DNA of 64,000 bases from Trissonchulus latispiculum. Its lineage: Eukaryota; Nematoda; Enoplea; Enoplida; Ironidae. Below the pieces are notes generated by a model that was given only the letters and a program-made list of their open reading frames with translations, was not told the DNA's origin and searched no databases. The translations under genes were made by a program, and so were the position numbers. The stretch is taken from contig JASAND010018132.1 in assembly GCA_030248195.1 (NCBI GenBank), positions 1-64,000 on the forward strand, written 5' to 3'. The first letter of the stretch is position 1; each line of letters starts with the position of its first letter. Shown piece after piece: positions 1-11,507 of the stretch.

Positions 1-1420
1 GTACCTCTGTAATAAACTACTTTCGAACCTCAATAAAGATTGCAAGTAAGAGTTCAGTGTGTGACATCTAAGCCTAGCCAGTTGAGAGAAGAAGCGAGAG
101 TACTATGGGTTAGCAAATATGAGATAGAGAATGATTATCTGTGGGCCCTAAGCGACCGTCCCTAGATCTAACAAACTTGAGTACCGCTAGACTTTATTAA
201 ATCAGACATCAACTATTCATACTAAACTCTTCAGCAAATACACGAAACTACTATAGAATTGTCAGAGAACACGATAATATAATAAACAAAGCAGAGGGGA
301 GGACGTTACTCTCCCCCTATATCCTAAACTCGGCCAAAACGACTCCTACCCAATACTAAAGCGGACCCCCAACCTGATAGACACCCGACGAGAACAACAA
401 CTGAACTGAGCCTGCACTTTTCTCCCTTATATATACTTTGTGCTACTCGCGTAGCTAGCCCAAAAGAAATCACTTTTATCATGCATGAGACAATTGTCAA
501 AATAGTTCAGAGTCGTCTAATTTCATCAAATAAAGTATACTTTACGTCGCATGTGTGAAGCTAGCACAACATATAATTTTCAGTGCTGCGCTGCTGCGCA
601 GCTAGCTATCAGTACCCCAATGGGTAATATCCCACACTTGCCTGAATTGTAATATCTGAAATTCAGTAATATTAAGTTTGACGGAGAGGGAGTTTGATTT
701 CGGGTTGATTTGAAGGTGATGATATAATTGATTAGTGGTTTCACATTCATCTGAAAATCTAACGATCAGCTGACTCTACCTGCGATACTGACAGGAGAAT
801 TTCTGATTTAATTCATTCATTCAAACTGGGACTCTGGATAGTAAGGCAGAAGCGATGTTTAACACTGGTTTACCGCTTCTAATTGCTGGCTCTCGAATTT
901 GGATTATACACCATGTTTTCAGTCAAAGTAGGAGTCTGGAGTTTGCAAGAATTTCAAATGTAAATTGACAGGTGCAAAAGGTACCAGCCTTTTCGGGCAA
1001 TTTTGTGAAATAACTAGTGATTGGGAAGTTTAACGGAGCGTAAACCAATTGGTAAGAACCTGGAAACGAGCAGTAATAACGAGGTAGCTGTTTTAAAAAC
1101 ATAATAAATTGCTACGACCTTGCATGCCAACCAATTTTAAGAAAAATTTAATAAAAGAATAAAGAGACTGCTTACGGTAGGCCTCGTTTCTGTCATAATA
1201 AATTGTTGACTCACTAAACGTATGCAGAAACGAAGGGGTGTTTCAGACTCACTTAAAAAATCTAATAACCTTCAGAATTTAGTGCAAAAAGAAAACACTT
1301 TCCACCGTATGGTATGCTCTGTGTGACGTTTCATTGCTCGGTGTTGGCTATGTAAAGTTCACCGAAATTTTAGGTAGACCCGATTTTTAGTGCGTTTACT
1401 GGGTTATTTTTGTTCGTCTA
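1..1420. other. No gene recognised at window start
   Basis: AT-rich sequence with no frame resembling a protein family. The only distinctive item is a GC palindrome around 584-604 (TGCTGCGCA core), a member of the dispersed micro-palindrome set described under findings. An unseen gene with its exons outside the window cannot be excluded. Confidence 0.5.
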
Positions 1421-1426
1421 CTTTTA

Positions 1427-1606
1427 TCAGTCAGAGTTTCATTAGTCAGAATTTCGTTAGTCAGAATTTCAGTAGTCAGAATTTCATTAGTCAGAATTTG
1501 GATTTTGAAACAATATAAGTTGAACTTTCATTGGGCAGAATTTCATAAGTCAGAATTTCACTAGTTAGAATTTCATTTGTCAGAATTTCATTAGTCAGAA
1601 TTTTAG
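1427..1606. repeat. 15-bp minisatellite (AGTCAGAATTTCATT)
   Basis: About eleven imperfect tandem copies of a 15-bp unit centred on GTCAGAATTTCA. A slightly diverged interval of about 40 bp near 1500-1535 interrupts the array. Units differ mainly in the linker (ATT, GTT, AGT, ATA). No coding frame is conserved through it. Slippage-type expansion is the simplest origin. Confidence 0.85.
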
Positions 1607-1678
1607 TTTCTTAATTTCTTCAAAATTGCCAATTTTGCACGTTGGAGCACAAATCTGACGGCCTTAGGGGACAGTAGA

Positions 1679-1920
1679 CTACTCTCTTAGATAGTCTCTT
1701 TTAGCTCTTAATTGTTTCCAGTTGTGGTGAACGGATACGGAAACGTCTTGAAAAGAGATCTTTGCTGCTAGCTGGTAGTAGAGCCACAAAACACTCATAT
1801 ATTCGTGCCGATTCGATACTATTTTATGAAATTTGTCATCAGGTTCAGCCGTAGCTAAGGAATACGTGTGGCCAATCTCGCGAAAGCCTTCGGATCGAAT
1901 ATATTTGGACTTTCTTGGGC
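1679..1920 (-). CDS. Candidate terminal coding exon, unknown protein
   Basis: An open minus-strand segment of about 80 codons ends in TAG. It is preceded by a textbook 3' splice site: a pyrimidine-rich tract ending TTGTTAACAG directly before base 1920. The encoded peptide is mixed-composition and soluble-looking (it includes the stretches KYIRSEGFREIGHTY and LWLYYQLAAKISFQD), not low complexity. There is no credible start codon after the acceptor, so if real it is the last exon of a gene whose upstream exons were not identified. I do not recognise the family. It could also be an exon remnant of a transposon gene. Frame openness plus acceptor is the only support. Confidence 0.35.
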
Positions 1921-1930
1921 CTGTTAACAA

Positions 1931-3680
1931 GAAAATGAAATTAATTCTAGTTGATCTTGTTAGACTTTGCGCTAAAAAGACAACTGTTTTTGCAAAATTC
2001 TGACAAATGAAATTCTGTTATTTTTGTTCACACCAACTTTAAGCTAAATTTTTGGCTAATTTCACCAGAAAATTTACAATTTCTGTTTTCAATTTCATTT
2101 CTATTTGGTTTTGAACATTTAGTCAAAAATATTTTAGTAGTATCTTCCTGACATTTTCATTGGCATAAATATTTAATCACTCAAAGCCTTTTGCTTCTGC
2201 ATTGACTGACACACTGTTTGTGCGAAAACGATGATGACAGCTTCCTACAATTGCCTGCAAATCTACCTTTGTGTAAAGAACGTGAAGAGCTGCTTTCAGT
2301 AAATAATTATATAATGTCAAGCTTGAAATTTTGACACAGTTCTACGAGTTTCATTTCTAATTTGATTGGTACTAATAAAGCGCATGACATAAACCGCTAA
2401 AATTATAGTCTGCCATCATATCCTAGATTGGAGTGGACATGTAAAATCTAAACCAGAATGGACTGGACTTTTATGAAATTGCTACAAAGTAAACTTTCTC
2501 TTCAAAACAATGTCTAAATACTGATTCTACTGAACTAAGTATCGAGGTCCCAAAACTTTTGCGATAGCATATAGCCTGTTCAGAACTAAAACGATGACGA
2601 AATCTGACGCACTTTAGTTTGAACTAAGCCAAATTTTTGTTTGGAAGTTCTAACACTTCACTACGTACATGTTTAAAGCGTTAATTTTGCTCGATTGTTA
2701 CAGAGTATTTAAATATGCGAAAATGTCCAAATTAAATAAGTGGGTCAAGTGGGTCGACAAAATTTCAGTGGGTCGCGGGTCGTGGGTCGCGGGTACCCGC
2801 GGGCCACGAAATTGTGACCCACTTCCACTTCTGGGCTGAATTACATTGTTTGAATTTCAAGCTTGGGAAAGCCTTCAACCGAAAACCTTCATTGTCATCA
2901 ATTATGTACATATAAAAAGTTGATTTCCAGGTGCTTTCGGGGATTAGCTTCCAAAATTGATTTCCAATCCACCTTTTCGTTAGCTATCTGCAAGCTGATT
3001 TTGACATTGACAGTTTATACCATGAAAACTTGTACGGAGCCAATGAAAACCTGTATTCAAAAATTAATCTCAGATTAGATATTGTGATTTTTGTGATCTG
3101 TATTCGTCAATCCTCATAATTGTAACGAAGATTAGAGTAAGGGTAATTAATACAACAATATTTTACCTATCAAAATACTATGGACATTTGAGAATTTTTT
3201 GTGAGATTAATTTTCTTCAGTTTTCAATCTAACATTAAAACTTTATACGTTTGACTAGTGTTATCAATTCGGAAAATTTCATTAACAAGGGTCTGTGATT
3301 ACTCCAAGTGTGGTCTCTCATCGTTCAACAGTTTAATTTTTTAGTTTTTAGAAATACTTGCTCATCAAACTTTATGTATCAAAAGAGTTTAGCTATTCAA
3401 ATTCATAACGCATTTTAATTTTTATTTATTTCGTAAACTTTTGAACAGAGTCATGACCAGAAGGTGTTCCACAAGGAATCCCAGGGTTCCACCACACGAC
3501 ATAAGAAAAAAGGAGTGAGGGCATTTTCTAAAAATAGGATTAATGGTTAAAAATTTCTGAATTTTCCCACTTCATTTTTAGTATAGAAGGCTTACTGTTG
3601 TATTTGTTTCATTGTCGAACAGGTTTGGATAATGATGATTGGATATTTGTGCATTGAGTGCAGTAAAATTCGGTGTTTCG
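1931..3680. other. Intergenic, no gene recognised
   Basis: AT-rich stretch upstream of the F-box gene. It contains a GC-rich imperfect hairpin at 2739-2830 (listed separately) and is otherwise featureless. The short open frame at 2863-3078 has no recognisable content and is treated as chance. Confidence 0.5.
2739..2830. repeat. GC-rich GTGGGTC/CGCGGGTC imperfect hairpin
   Basis: A GC-rich island in AT-rich DNA. Repeated GTGGGTCGCGGGTC-type words run into a short palindrome around GGGTACCCGCGGG. The flanks AAGTGGGTC and GACCCACTT can pair across the block. It shares words such as GGAAGTGG with the GC-rich inverted repeat at 35.05-35.45 kb. Confidence 0.55.
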
Positions 3681-3690
3681 TTTGCTTCAG
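3677..3690 (+). other. 3' splice site of a 5'-UTR intron
   Basis: The pyrimidine-rich tract TTTCGTTTGCTTCAG ends at 3690, 51 bases upstream of the F-box start codon, with no in-frame ATG between. This fits an intron in the 5' untranslated leader. The matching donor was not identified. Confidence 0.45.
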
Positions 3691-3741
3691 GTTTCCGCTG
3701 GATTCAACATAACCAGCAAAATTTGCCACCTCTTGTGAATT

Positions 3742-5706
3742 ATGAGTTGTAGTGCAGAGTCCCGTTCTTTACTTGATTTGCCTGATCATGTTATCCTGAA
3801 CATTTTGTGTAAGATTCCGTGGCGACAAAGAATCCCACTGGAGAAAGTCTCCACTCAATTTCGACAGCTCGTAGTTAAGTCGTATTCTGATGTGAATTAC
3901 TTGATCGCTGGAGGTGCAACAGTAACCCAAAACGAAGATGGATATAAAACGCACTTCACTGAAGCAACCAATGACTCAGTGGACCATCTTGCTATTTGGG
4001 TCATGACTCGATTTTGTGGTCTGAAGGAGCTCTACTTGCCGAGTCCGATTAGTGAGTCCGTTTTGGCCCGAATCGGCGACGCCTTTCCTAATTTGCATAC
4101 TCTGGGAATCCACTTACAGAATCCTCCAAATCAGTGGGAACTGAAAGCGTTGCCTAAAAATGTGAACCTGAAAATTTGGTTTGACGAATCAACACCGGAA
4201 GTGGTGAGTGGCGAAGAGGAAGAAGTCGACGGACCGACGGAATTGCTGACACCCTTTGAATTTCCGGTAATCTGTTCAGAAGCGACTACTGACGGACATT
4301 TCACAGGGGCCGGACTAAAGGCCTTCATACCGTCAACGCTTCCTGGTCTCAGTGTCGCACCTCGGCGATCCTATGTGCAATCTCTCTACAGATATTTTGT
4401 TCCAGGATTGGGCGGTCAAGAGTGTCAACTGAAGCGACTAATCGTACCTGACTATATGCTATCAGTACCGTCCTTATTCTTTCTCAGTCAGCATTGCCCA
4501 ATGCTAGAAGAATTGTCTTTTTATGGTACAATGTTAGGACTGTTCAATCCCCTGAGTTTTAGTTTTCCCAGGCTTCTCAGTCTGAGTATTGGTTTGTCAT
4601 CCTTTATGATGGATGTTTCTGTTCTTCAAAATTTGGCCAACTCTGGTTCTCTTCAAAGTCTTTCTCTTCCATATGTCAAACGAGAAATATTTTTAGATTT
4701 TCTGGCTAAAAATCCGAATCTGATCCATTTGTCGGCCGTTGTTACCATGCTTTCATCAGAGGCTCATTTTATCACTAAGCACTATATCATAGGTCCCTGT
4801 TCACATGTCATCTATCACATTTGGAGTGCCTTAAATAATCCAGTTTCTCAAGGGTCGCCTGTTGTTTGGCCAAATCTTCGCTCTCTGCATCTGGGATGCG
4901 GTCCAACCCAGCTGGGTCCCCCTCCTGATCCTAGAGCAGTTACTCCTGACTTGGATTCAAGTTTCGGATTATCCTTTCGTACAATGTTGCACGGTATCAC
5001 TCGTCTATTCTTGGAAAGGGTCCACGTGGATTGTGAACTTTTCTGCCCTGTCTTAGAGGATCTGAAATTATATATAGTTTTCTTCACCGGTGAGAGCTCG
5101 GGATTTCGAGTTGGCTCAGATTTTAAATCTCTTACAATCGAAGTTTGTGACACTGATCCTGCTGATCCTGGCCGGGTAATTTCTGCAGATTCGGTCGTTC
5201 AATATCCTCCTTATTTGATGTTAACATTTCATGACTACTGCGGTGATTCGAAGTGTAAATTACTGAACGCTTTGGCAAATTATCTGAATTCTGCATCTTC
5301 ATGCCTTGAAACAGTACATATCGATTACCAGTTCGACTCTATTGTTGGCCGTACAGCTGACGGAGTGTCACTCGGAGAAGCTCTGGGCTCACTTCCCAAA
5401 CTCAAATGTCTCCGCGTTGAAAGCACTGAAGTTGCGCTGAAAGACTTGCTTAAGCGTTTGGTTGAGAAGCGAGAAAGTTTGATCGAAGCGGGTGTGACTT
5501 TGGAACTGTTGGAATACAGTCTCGGGGCTAATGGTGTTCAGGTGAGACTAGAATCGGATAGAGCCCGAATGGTTGCCCGAAGGGATTTTCATGACTTATT
5601 GAGTCGTCAACCATTTTTGCGAAGCCATCCTTATAATGTTCTGCAGTCCAGCTTCACTGTTGATGATTGTATCATTATTTCCGATAATATTGCTGTTACT
5701 GTTTAA
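3742..5706 (+). CDS. F-box protein with LRR-like C-terminal region
   Basis: A 654-residue intronless coding frame. Residues about 11-55 form an F-box: LPDHVILNIL is followed by the KIPWRQRIPLEKVSTQFRQL region, matching the Skp1-binding consensus (LPxxLLxxIL...WRxR...VS). Such proteins recruit substrates to SCF (Skp1-Cullin-F-box) ubiquitin ligases. The remaining ~600 residues hold irregular leucine-rich spacing (LPSPISES, LKRLIVPDYM, CLRVESTEV), like FBXL-type substrate-binding domains. An acidic EEEEVDG patch lies near residue 155. The ATG at 3742 is the first in frame, follows a likely leader intron, and an AATAAA lies 82 bases after the stop. The substrate is unknown. The F-box assignment is firm; the LRR assignment is by spacing only. 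Confidence 0.9.
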   Translation: MSCSAESRSLLDLPDHVILNILCKIPWRQRIPLEKVSTQFRQLVVKSYSDVNYLIAGGATVTQNEDGYKTHFTEATNDSVDHLAIWVMTRFCGLKELYLPSPISESVLARIGDAFPNLHTLGIHLQNPPNQWELKALPKNVNLKIWFDESTPEVVSGEEEEVDGPTELLTPFEFPVICSEATTDGHFTGAGLKAFIPSTLPGLSVAPRRSYVQSLYRYFVPGLGGQECQLKRLIVPDYMLSVPSLFFLSQHCPMLEELSFYGTMLGLFNPLSFSFPRLLSLSIGLSSFMMDVSVLQNLANSGSLQSLSLPYVKREIFLDFLAKNPNLIHLSAVVTMLSSEAHFITKHYIIGPCSHVIYHIWSALNNPVSQGSPVVWPNLRSLHLGCGPTQLGPPPDPRAVTPDLDSSFGLSFRTMLHGITRLFLERVHVDCELFCPVLEDLKLYIVFFTGESSGFRVGSDFKSLTIEVCDTDPADPGRVISADSVVQYPPYLMLTFHDYCGDSKCKLLNALANYLNSASSCLETVHIDYQFDSIVGRTADGVSLGEALGSLPKLKCLRVESTEVALKDLLKRLVEKRESLIEAGVTLELLEYSLGANGVQVRLESDRARMVARRDFHDLLSRQPFLRSHPYNVLQSSFTVDDCIIISDNIAVTV

Positions 5707-5787
5707 TATTTGCATAGACCTACAACTTTGCTTCCCAGAGTAACTCTGTAGTTTGTATGTCTATAATTACTTTATAGTTTTTATAAG

Positions 5788-5793
5788 AATAAA
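5788..5793 (+). promoter_or_regulatory. Polyadenylation signal AATAAA of the F-box gene
   Basis: The hexamer lies 82 bases downstream of the TAA stop, in a T-rich 3' UTR. Confidence 0.75.
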
Positions 5794-5799
5794 CTGTAC

Positions 5800-7130
5800 C
5801 TTTGAGTTAGTTTATGCACTTTCACATCAGCCCAACAATACAGTGGCTAGAAAACAGGCATACATTCGAAATTGTTTGATGCAAGTTGCAAGAAAATTCA
5901 GCATCAGGCATCTTTTAGCATTGTAGTAGCACGTCTATCTACAAATCAGAAGGTACGTTTCACGATCTTCAGGTGAACCAAGTCTTTACTTTCAATTTCA
6001 ACTGAAGTAGAATTTTTTCATAACCTCTGATTCAGTGGCACCGCACTCATTTCCGCTGGGCTTGTCAGGTGGTACATACTACACAAACATTTATTTACGT
6101 ATGTACCCTTAGAACACCCATTGCTTGAGTCAGACCCAAAATTTTTTGCGTCATGATCCTTGGGTGGAGTGCTTCTTGATCCATGCCTTGTTTGTCGTTC
6201 ATCCGCTGTGGATTTTTCCCGAAATCCAATTTTAGAGTGGTATGCAGGAGGGTACCGCTGCACACCAATTTTTAAGTCATGGAATGACATTCTGCGGAAA
6301 GTTTGCAAATTTATTCGTCTTCATGATCCACTTACAAAAACAATTAAAATTCCTTGTATTGCAAGAAATTTTAGAAATAAGTGCTAGCGCTAGCGAAGTT
6401 TCTCACTACCTGTTGAAGATAGGGAAAACTTGAATTGACAGATGTTTTATACTGAAATCCTATCAATTTTCCGTGTAAGTAGTTCTGCCTCCAGGCAGAA
6501 CAAAAACTAAGTAGCATTTTTGATAATTTTTTGGAAGAATCGTCTAGCATGACTTAGTTCTTACTAGTTTTGGTTAAGTTATAATGTAGTTGACGCAAGA
6601 AAATTAGCTTTTACTTGTACCAGAATCTGCTTAGCTTCGGTGAGTGAACGGGAGTAGTATAGGGTCAGCATTTCGACCCCCAATCATTGGATTGCGGCTT
6701 GCCCCAGAGTACCTACAACCCTTCCCAGAGGAACGACATTCTACATGAGCCCCATTCACCAGGTACATCTATTACGGACCCCACTTTTACTCGTTGCCCT
6801 TTCGACACATCAAATTTTCCAGTCATCTTTCTTTAACCTCTTCTTTCATACATAAATTTTTACATTCCCAGTTATCTCATTTCCGTCCCTCTGTGTTCTT
6901 CCCCCGGGGCTTGGGACCCGGCGTAGGCCCATTACCGGACTCCTACCTACCTGACTAACATACGTACCTACTTACCGACCTGGCTCATCTACAGTTTCTA
7001 CCTACCTAAACAACTCACCTATCTAACCTACCTCACCTAACTAAATCGTTAAATCTCTATCTAAGTCCGGCGCATGCAATGTTTTTGTCTTTTTTGGTTT
7101 TTCATTTTTTGGGTTTTTAGCATAAAGTTT
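5800..7130. other. No gene; low-complexity CTAC-rich tract
   Basis: 5800-6640 shows nothing recognisable. 6900-7070 is rich in CTACCTACC-type words. It forms the 3' flank of the minus-strand polymerase gene. The overlapping small frames at 6018-6433 on both strands look like chance. Confidence 0.5.
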
Positions 7131-7136
7131 CATCCT

Positions 7137-7175
7137 CTTCTTCTTCTTCTTCTTCTTCTTCTTCTTCTTCTTCTT
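7137..7175. repeat. (CTT)n microsatellite
   Basis: Thirteen uninterrupted CTT triplets, 19 bases beyond the stop codon of the polymerase gene, so not coding for it. Confidence 0.95.
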
Positions 7176-7193
7176 GAGTGGGTAAGTATAACA

Positions 7194-9089
7194 TTATTTA
7201 TCTAAGGGTACTGTAGTTACTCCATCCGCTTGCACTTTGCGTTTAGGATAAGCGTACGATAGAGCGTCCCTAGTTTGGTAGTATTTAACCAGGCCCCCAT
7301 ATGTATTCACAAATCCCCTATTATCTCCTGACTTCGTACAGCCAGTATCGAGAACGTCCTTGAAATCTTTCCAAGTGTAATGGTTCAGTTTCTTACTTAC
7401 CCCTTTATGGCTAACCTTATTAGTTTCACCCCATGCGAAATAGGTTTTACTGCAAAGAGCTATAATGCCGTCACCCTTCCACTCTTCTTTAAACAGCCCG
7501 GGCACTCTTTTCTGGGTGGGGTCTAATACAAAGAAGTCTTTTAGGGCCATTTTCCAGCTTTCCTTGTTTTCGGGTGGAACGCAGTCATTTAAATCAGTGG
7601 AGGAGCAAGCGAAGTATAAGGAATCGGTATCCATTTGACAAAGTTGAAATGATCCTGGTCTTAAGTTTGGTTTTAGGCAATCGTAATAAAATTCTAACAT
7701 TCTAAGCTTAGCGTATTGGTATACGAAAAATCCTACCAACTCCGGGAGTCTGTAAACAATTTTTGACTTAGCAGTTTGAACTTCATAAACCCCCGTTCCT
7801 AGATCATCTAACCTTCTGAACCTCCACCCATTCACTTCCCTACTAGCCTCTGACCTTTGACAATATTTTACATCCTGATGTTTTTCTAAGTTTGTGATGG
7901 TTCGGCCATAGTAAGAATTCCCCAAAAGTTTAAACATTTCTCCCTTGAGTGCTAGATCTGGGTCAGAATCGGCTGCAGAACGATGGAAAGTTACTTCGTC
8001 TCCCAACCTTTTAAAACATGCCTTGGGTTTAAATTCAATAGCCTGGTATATCTTAGTAATTTTGAGTCCATGTTTGAGGTACCACTTAATTAGGGGAGTA
8101 GCCAAGAGAATTTTCTTTCCGAAATAACTTCCAATCAACCCCCTTCTAGGCTGTGTCATTAGATCGTGTTCCTCGCAAAACTTCCTCATATGATCCCCGA
8201 TGTCTTCCCTGGAAATTTCTACATTTTTGAAAATAGGTGTCATCTCTGCAAAGTATTCCTTTTTATCCTCGGGTACTTCAATATCTACCTCAACCAATCC
8301 GAAGAATCTATTTGCTTGAATCAAACTCACCACTTCAGCGAAAGAAAGCACCGATTTTTTCTTAGGGAGATTAAAATGCTTATCCGCAAACTCTTGTATA
8401 TCTGAAGAATCTCTTAAATCTTGGTCAAACTCGCATTCCCACTTTTCAATTAAGTCAAACCCACCATCCTTAATTGCCTGGGAGACCCTTTCCGTTCGCT
8501 CTCGTCTTTGCCTTCTGTCGATCGGATCTTTATTTCTATCCAACTCGCACCCATGACCGTGGAAGTAACATCCATGAAACTGTAAAACGAGTTTCTTTTC
8601 AGCGACCCACCCGTCAACTTTGGATTTCCCTATTCTTTTTTGTCCCCCATTGTAAGCATGCTCAACCCGAACTCCCATTTCCTTTGCCATATACTCTAGC
8701 CACATTGCCTCCTTACGCCCTTTTTGTAGCCACCTTTTAAATTTCCCATCTTTTGTGGGCTTCCACTCGGCGTACAGACCAGTGGGCATTTCCTGCATTG
8801 TGCACCAGAGATATAGGGCATTTGCATCGAACCCAAAAATTTGCATTACCGTTTGTCCGTCTGTAATTTGAGTAATTCCGGCTTCATGATATCTATGAAA
8901 CACTAAGCTAGGACCCCCAACTATATTGTCCTTAACCAATTTATGCCAAGGTTTAGTGCGCCTACACCAAAGTGGTAATATAGTATGCTTAGGAATCCCA
9001 TTCATCATATTTTTATATGCCAACCCAGGAAGGGAGATAGCTCCACCCTTAAACATATCGGTCTCCCTGCTTTTCCAGAAGTCTACCAT
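7194..9089 (-). pseudogene. Polymerase palm/fingers part (DNA_pol_B_2 type)
   Basis: This 631-codon frame carries all catalytic motifs of protein-primed family-B polymerases. Motif A is DANALYL (residues about 88-94), motif B KLLGNSYYGRT (387-397), motif C DTDS (487-490, two catalytic aspartates) and the later SKTYF...KGVSKK region (about 548-568). Between A and B is the VDGWV...LQFHGCYFHGHGC insert (about 158-181), typical of Polinton-type polymerases and resembling a small nuclease fold. All key residues are intact. The protein would replicate the element from a terminal protein primer. Its start M is in-frame with, but one base out of register from, the preceding exonuclease part. Confidence 0.88.
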
Positions 9090-10314
9090 TTTTTCAGTTG
9101 CCTGAAGGAAGGCCCTACGTCTTGGTTATTGTAATAAATCAAAGAATCTCTCATTGTTTTCATGTTATACTTCGCCCAATCCTCTGTGAATGCTAAGTAG
9201 TCTTCGTCCGAAACCTCTTCCTGCCTTAAAGTTGAATAGAACATATCCCGACTCGGAAAGCCTTGGCTTAGAAATTCAAGGGAAGTAAATGCTTCATAGG
9301 GGAAGACACCCTTTTGGTCCGGGATCTTAAAGCTTTTCAGCCACTTCTTATAGGACGTACCAGCGGCAAGGTAGTTGGTTATGTCGAGGAAGTATAGTTT
9401 AGGGGTACAAAGGGCCATAAAGTTATTCCCTTTCTTAACCGTATACCCCAAGTCTTGACCAGAGTTAACGATACTTGTGATGAGATAGGCCCTAATAAGA
9501 TTCATGTCAAACCTTCCTGAGTTAAAACCTAAGGTAGGAACAGTTTTAAGCCAAGTTTCGAATTCGGATAGGAGTTTCTCATTGTCGGTTAAAGCTGTCA
9601 GTGTTGGCTCATAAATTTTTCTCAAAAGTTCGTAAGCTTTATCAGCAATTTCCTCCATATAGTCCTTCATTCGAGCAACTAAATCGTAGGGATCGCCTGT
9701 AGTTATTACACACTTTGGGTTTTCATAGCCTGGAACATTGGATCCTATCGACACCGATGCTGGAACTAACTCTTGTTCATAGGTCAACTTTGACCCACCT
9801 TTCTTATTTGTAGGTTTGAACATGCAATCAAAATCGTATGCAATTCTAAAGGGGTAGTACCATTCTGGCACAAGAATTCCTAGTTCACTTATCTTTTGCA
9901 AGATGGTCTTACTAGGTCCAACTCCTCCGCCAGGGAATATGTGCTTGATTCCTTTCTCACAGGTTTTTGAATGTTGCATGAAGTTTCCGTGGCGATGAAA
10001 TAACTTGTCACAGTTTGAGCATTTCCAGCTTTGGGTGAATTTATTTAGATTTTTAATGAAGGAGAAGTGATTTTCGTATATGTTTACTGCCATTTTCCTA
10101 GAATATTTTCCCAAAGGTCGGCGGATAAGTTTAGCTGCAACATTAGTAATGTTTTGATCCCTTTCATGTTTTCTAACTACTAGCTCATTAAGGTCATCTA
10201 GTTCATCTCCGGCTTCCTCAACAGTAGGTCCTAATTCATAAACGGAAATACCAATATCAAATTTTTCCTCAATTTCATCTAGATCATCAAGATGTATCCC
10301 ATGAAACTCTTCCC
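9083..10314 (-). pseudogene. Polymerase exonuclease part (family B, protein-primed)
   Basis: This frame is open from about 10314 down to the stop at 9083. It begins with an acidic segment and a fourth zinc-finger-like CSNC...H...C motif (about 10028-9960). A 3'-5' exonuclease domain follows: GFNSGRFDMNL matches Exo II and YYNNQDV matches the Exo III region. The frame ends at LKKW, where a run of six A residues on the coding strand is one base short of the length that would continue into the downstream polymerase frame. The two frames overlap by seven bases. The break could be a true mutation, an assembly homopolymer error or, less likely, programmed slippage. Confidence 0.78.
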
Positions 10315-11484
10315 CAGGGTTAACCCACTATGAATGAGTTCGTCTGTCATTTCTTCTAAACTAGTAATTTTGGATCCCAATCCTAAGGTAAGGCACCTAA
10401 AGAAACACTTGTCGTCCTCGTAAGGTCTCCCGTTTTTTATATTTTTCACCAAAGCATTGATACCCCGGTTATTCTTTACATAATCTGGAAGATATCTAGC
10501 TTCACCCACAGGATAGGATATTAATTTATTTATGTAGAAACAGACATTTATAGTCTGGAGGACGGTCCACTTGGTATTAGGGCGTTGCTGTCTCACCCAT
10601 TCCAAGATATCCCCTTTATCAAGCTCATAAAAAATTTGTCCCAGATCGCCCTCATTGGAAATGTGGATAGGTTCATCGAAATACCGGTTGTTTCCGGAAG
10701 GGTAGTAATATCTCAACTCCCCGTCTTCGATGTTCCTAAGAACGAATCCAAACGAAAGGTTAAATTTGAACTGCCATCTCTGAAGTTTGAAACCAACCTT
10801 AATCAACTCCTTAATCTTAGAGGGATCAGTTACCCGGAAGTTATACCTGTTTTGGACACCGGGAGTTACGAAATACCTAGGCCTAATCCTACTCCAATTT
10901 TCTCTGTAAATTGGTGCTAAATCTTCAGGCAGGTCCTTAATCAAGCTTCTCGTCAAAATAGGGGCGTCTTCACTAGGAAGGTTAGAAAAGTGGGTCTGTC
11001 TCAAGGTTTTGGGGTCCGGTACCTTTGGTGGTTCCCGGTGAGTTCTCAAATGTCCCTGATAGCCCTTGTATGTTATATATTTAAATCCACATTTTTTACA
11101 CTGATAAGAAGGGTGCTCATTTGGATGGGACCTCTTGAAATGGCGAGTCATATTGTGTTTCTCAGTGAATACCTTTTCGCATTTAGGACAAGGAAAGAAT
11201 GTTTTAGACGAATGCTCTAATTTATTATGACTTTGAAGTTCTACGATGGTTGAGAATGACTCATTACAGGTCGAACACTTTGGAACACCACTGGTAGTTG
11301 GGGGAATTTCCAGGGGTAAAGTTTGAGAATATGGCCAAAACTCGTCGCTTCCTATCATCTGCTCCCCATCCCAGTCAGTTTTCATGAGTGCTACCGCTTT
11401 ATCTCTGAGGGCCTTAGTCATTTGCGGGTCATCCTTCCAGAACCCACTCTCAATAGCAGCATTCAGCTTGGATATTGCATACAT
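10279..11484 (-). pseudogene. Polymerase N-terminal part: three C2H2 fingers and conserved linker domain
   Basis: This 401-codon frame opens the polymerase reading. Three C2H2 zinc fingers lie at residues about 70-91, 99-120 and 129-149 (CSTC...H, CPKC...H, CKKC...H). They are followed by the conserved DDKCFFRCLTLGLG segment that precedes the exonuclease region in polymerases of this type. The frame leaves the conserved reading near 10310, where a one-base shift beside a TTAACCC/GGGG stretch brings in a stop at 10279. The homologous reading continues in the next frame. ATG 11484 lies about 480 bases downstream of the nearest predicted transcription start at 11967. The fingers presumably bind nucleic acid; that is inference. 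Confidence 0.75.
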
Positions 11485-11507
11485 TTCGCTGCCTTGCCCC
11501 TTTCACT

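Noticed and set aside
7945..8740. Plus-strand frames within 7.9-8.7 kb
   Set aside because: Antisense shadows of the conserved polymerase reading.
9083..9100. Programmed -1 frameshift in the polymerase gene
   Set aside because: The coding-strand A run follows CTG, so the heptamer is G-AAA-AAA and not X-XXY-YYZ; a one-base deletion or assembly error is simpler.
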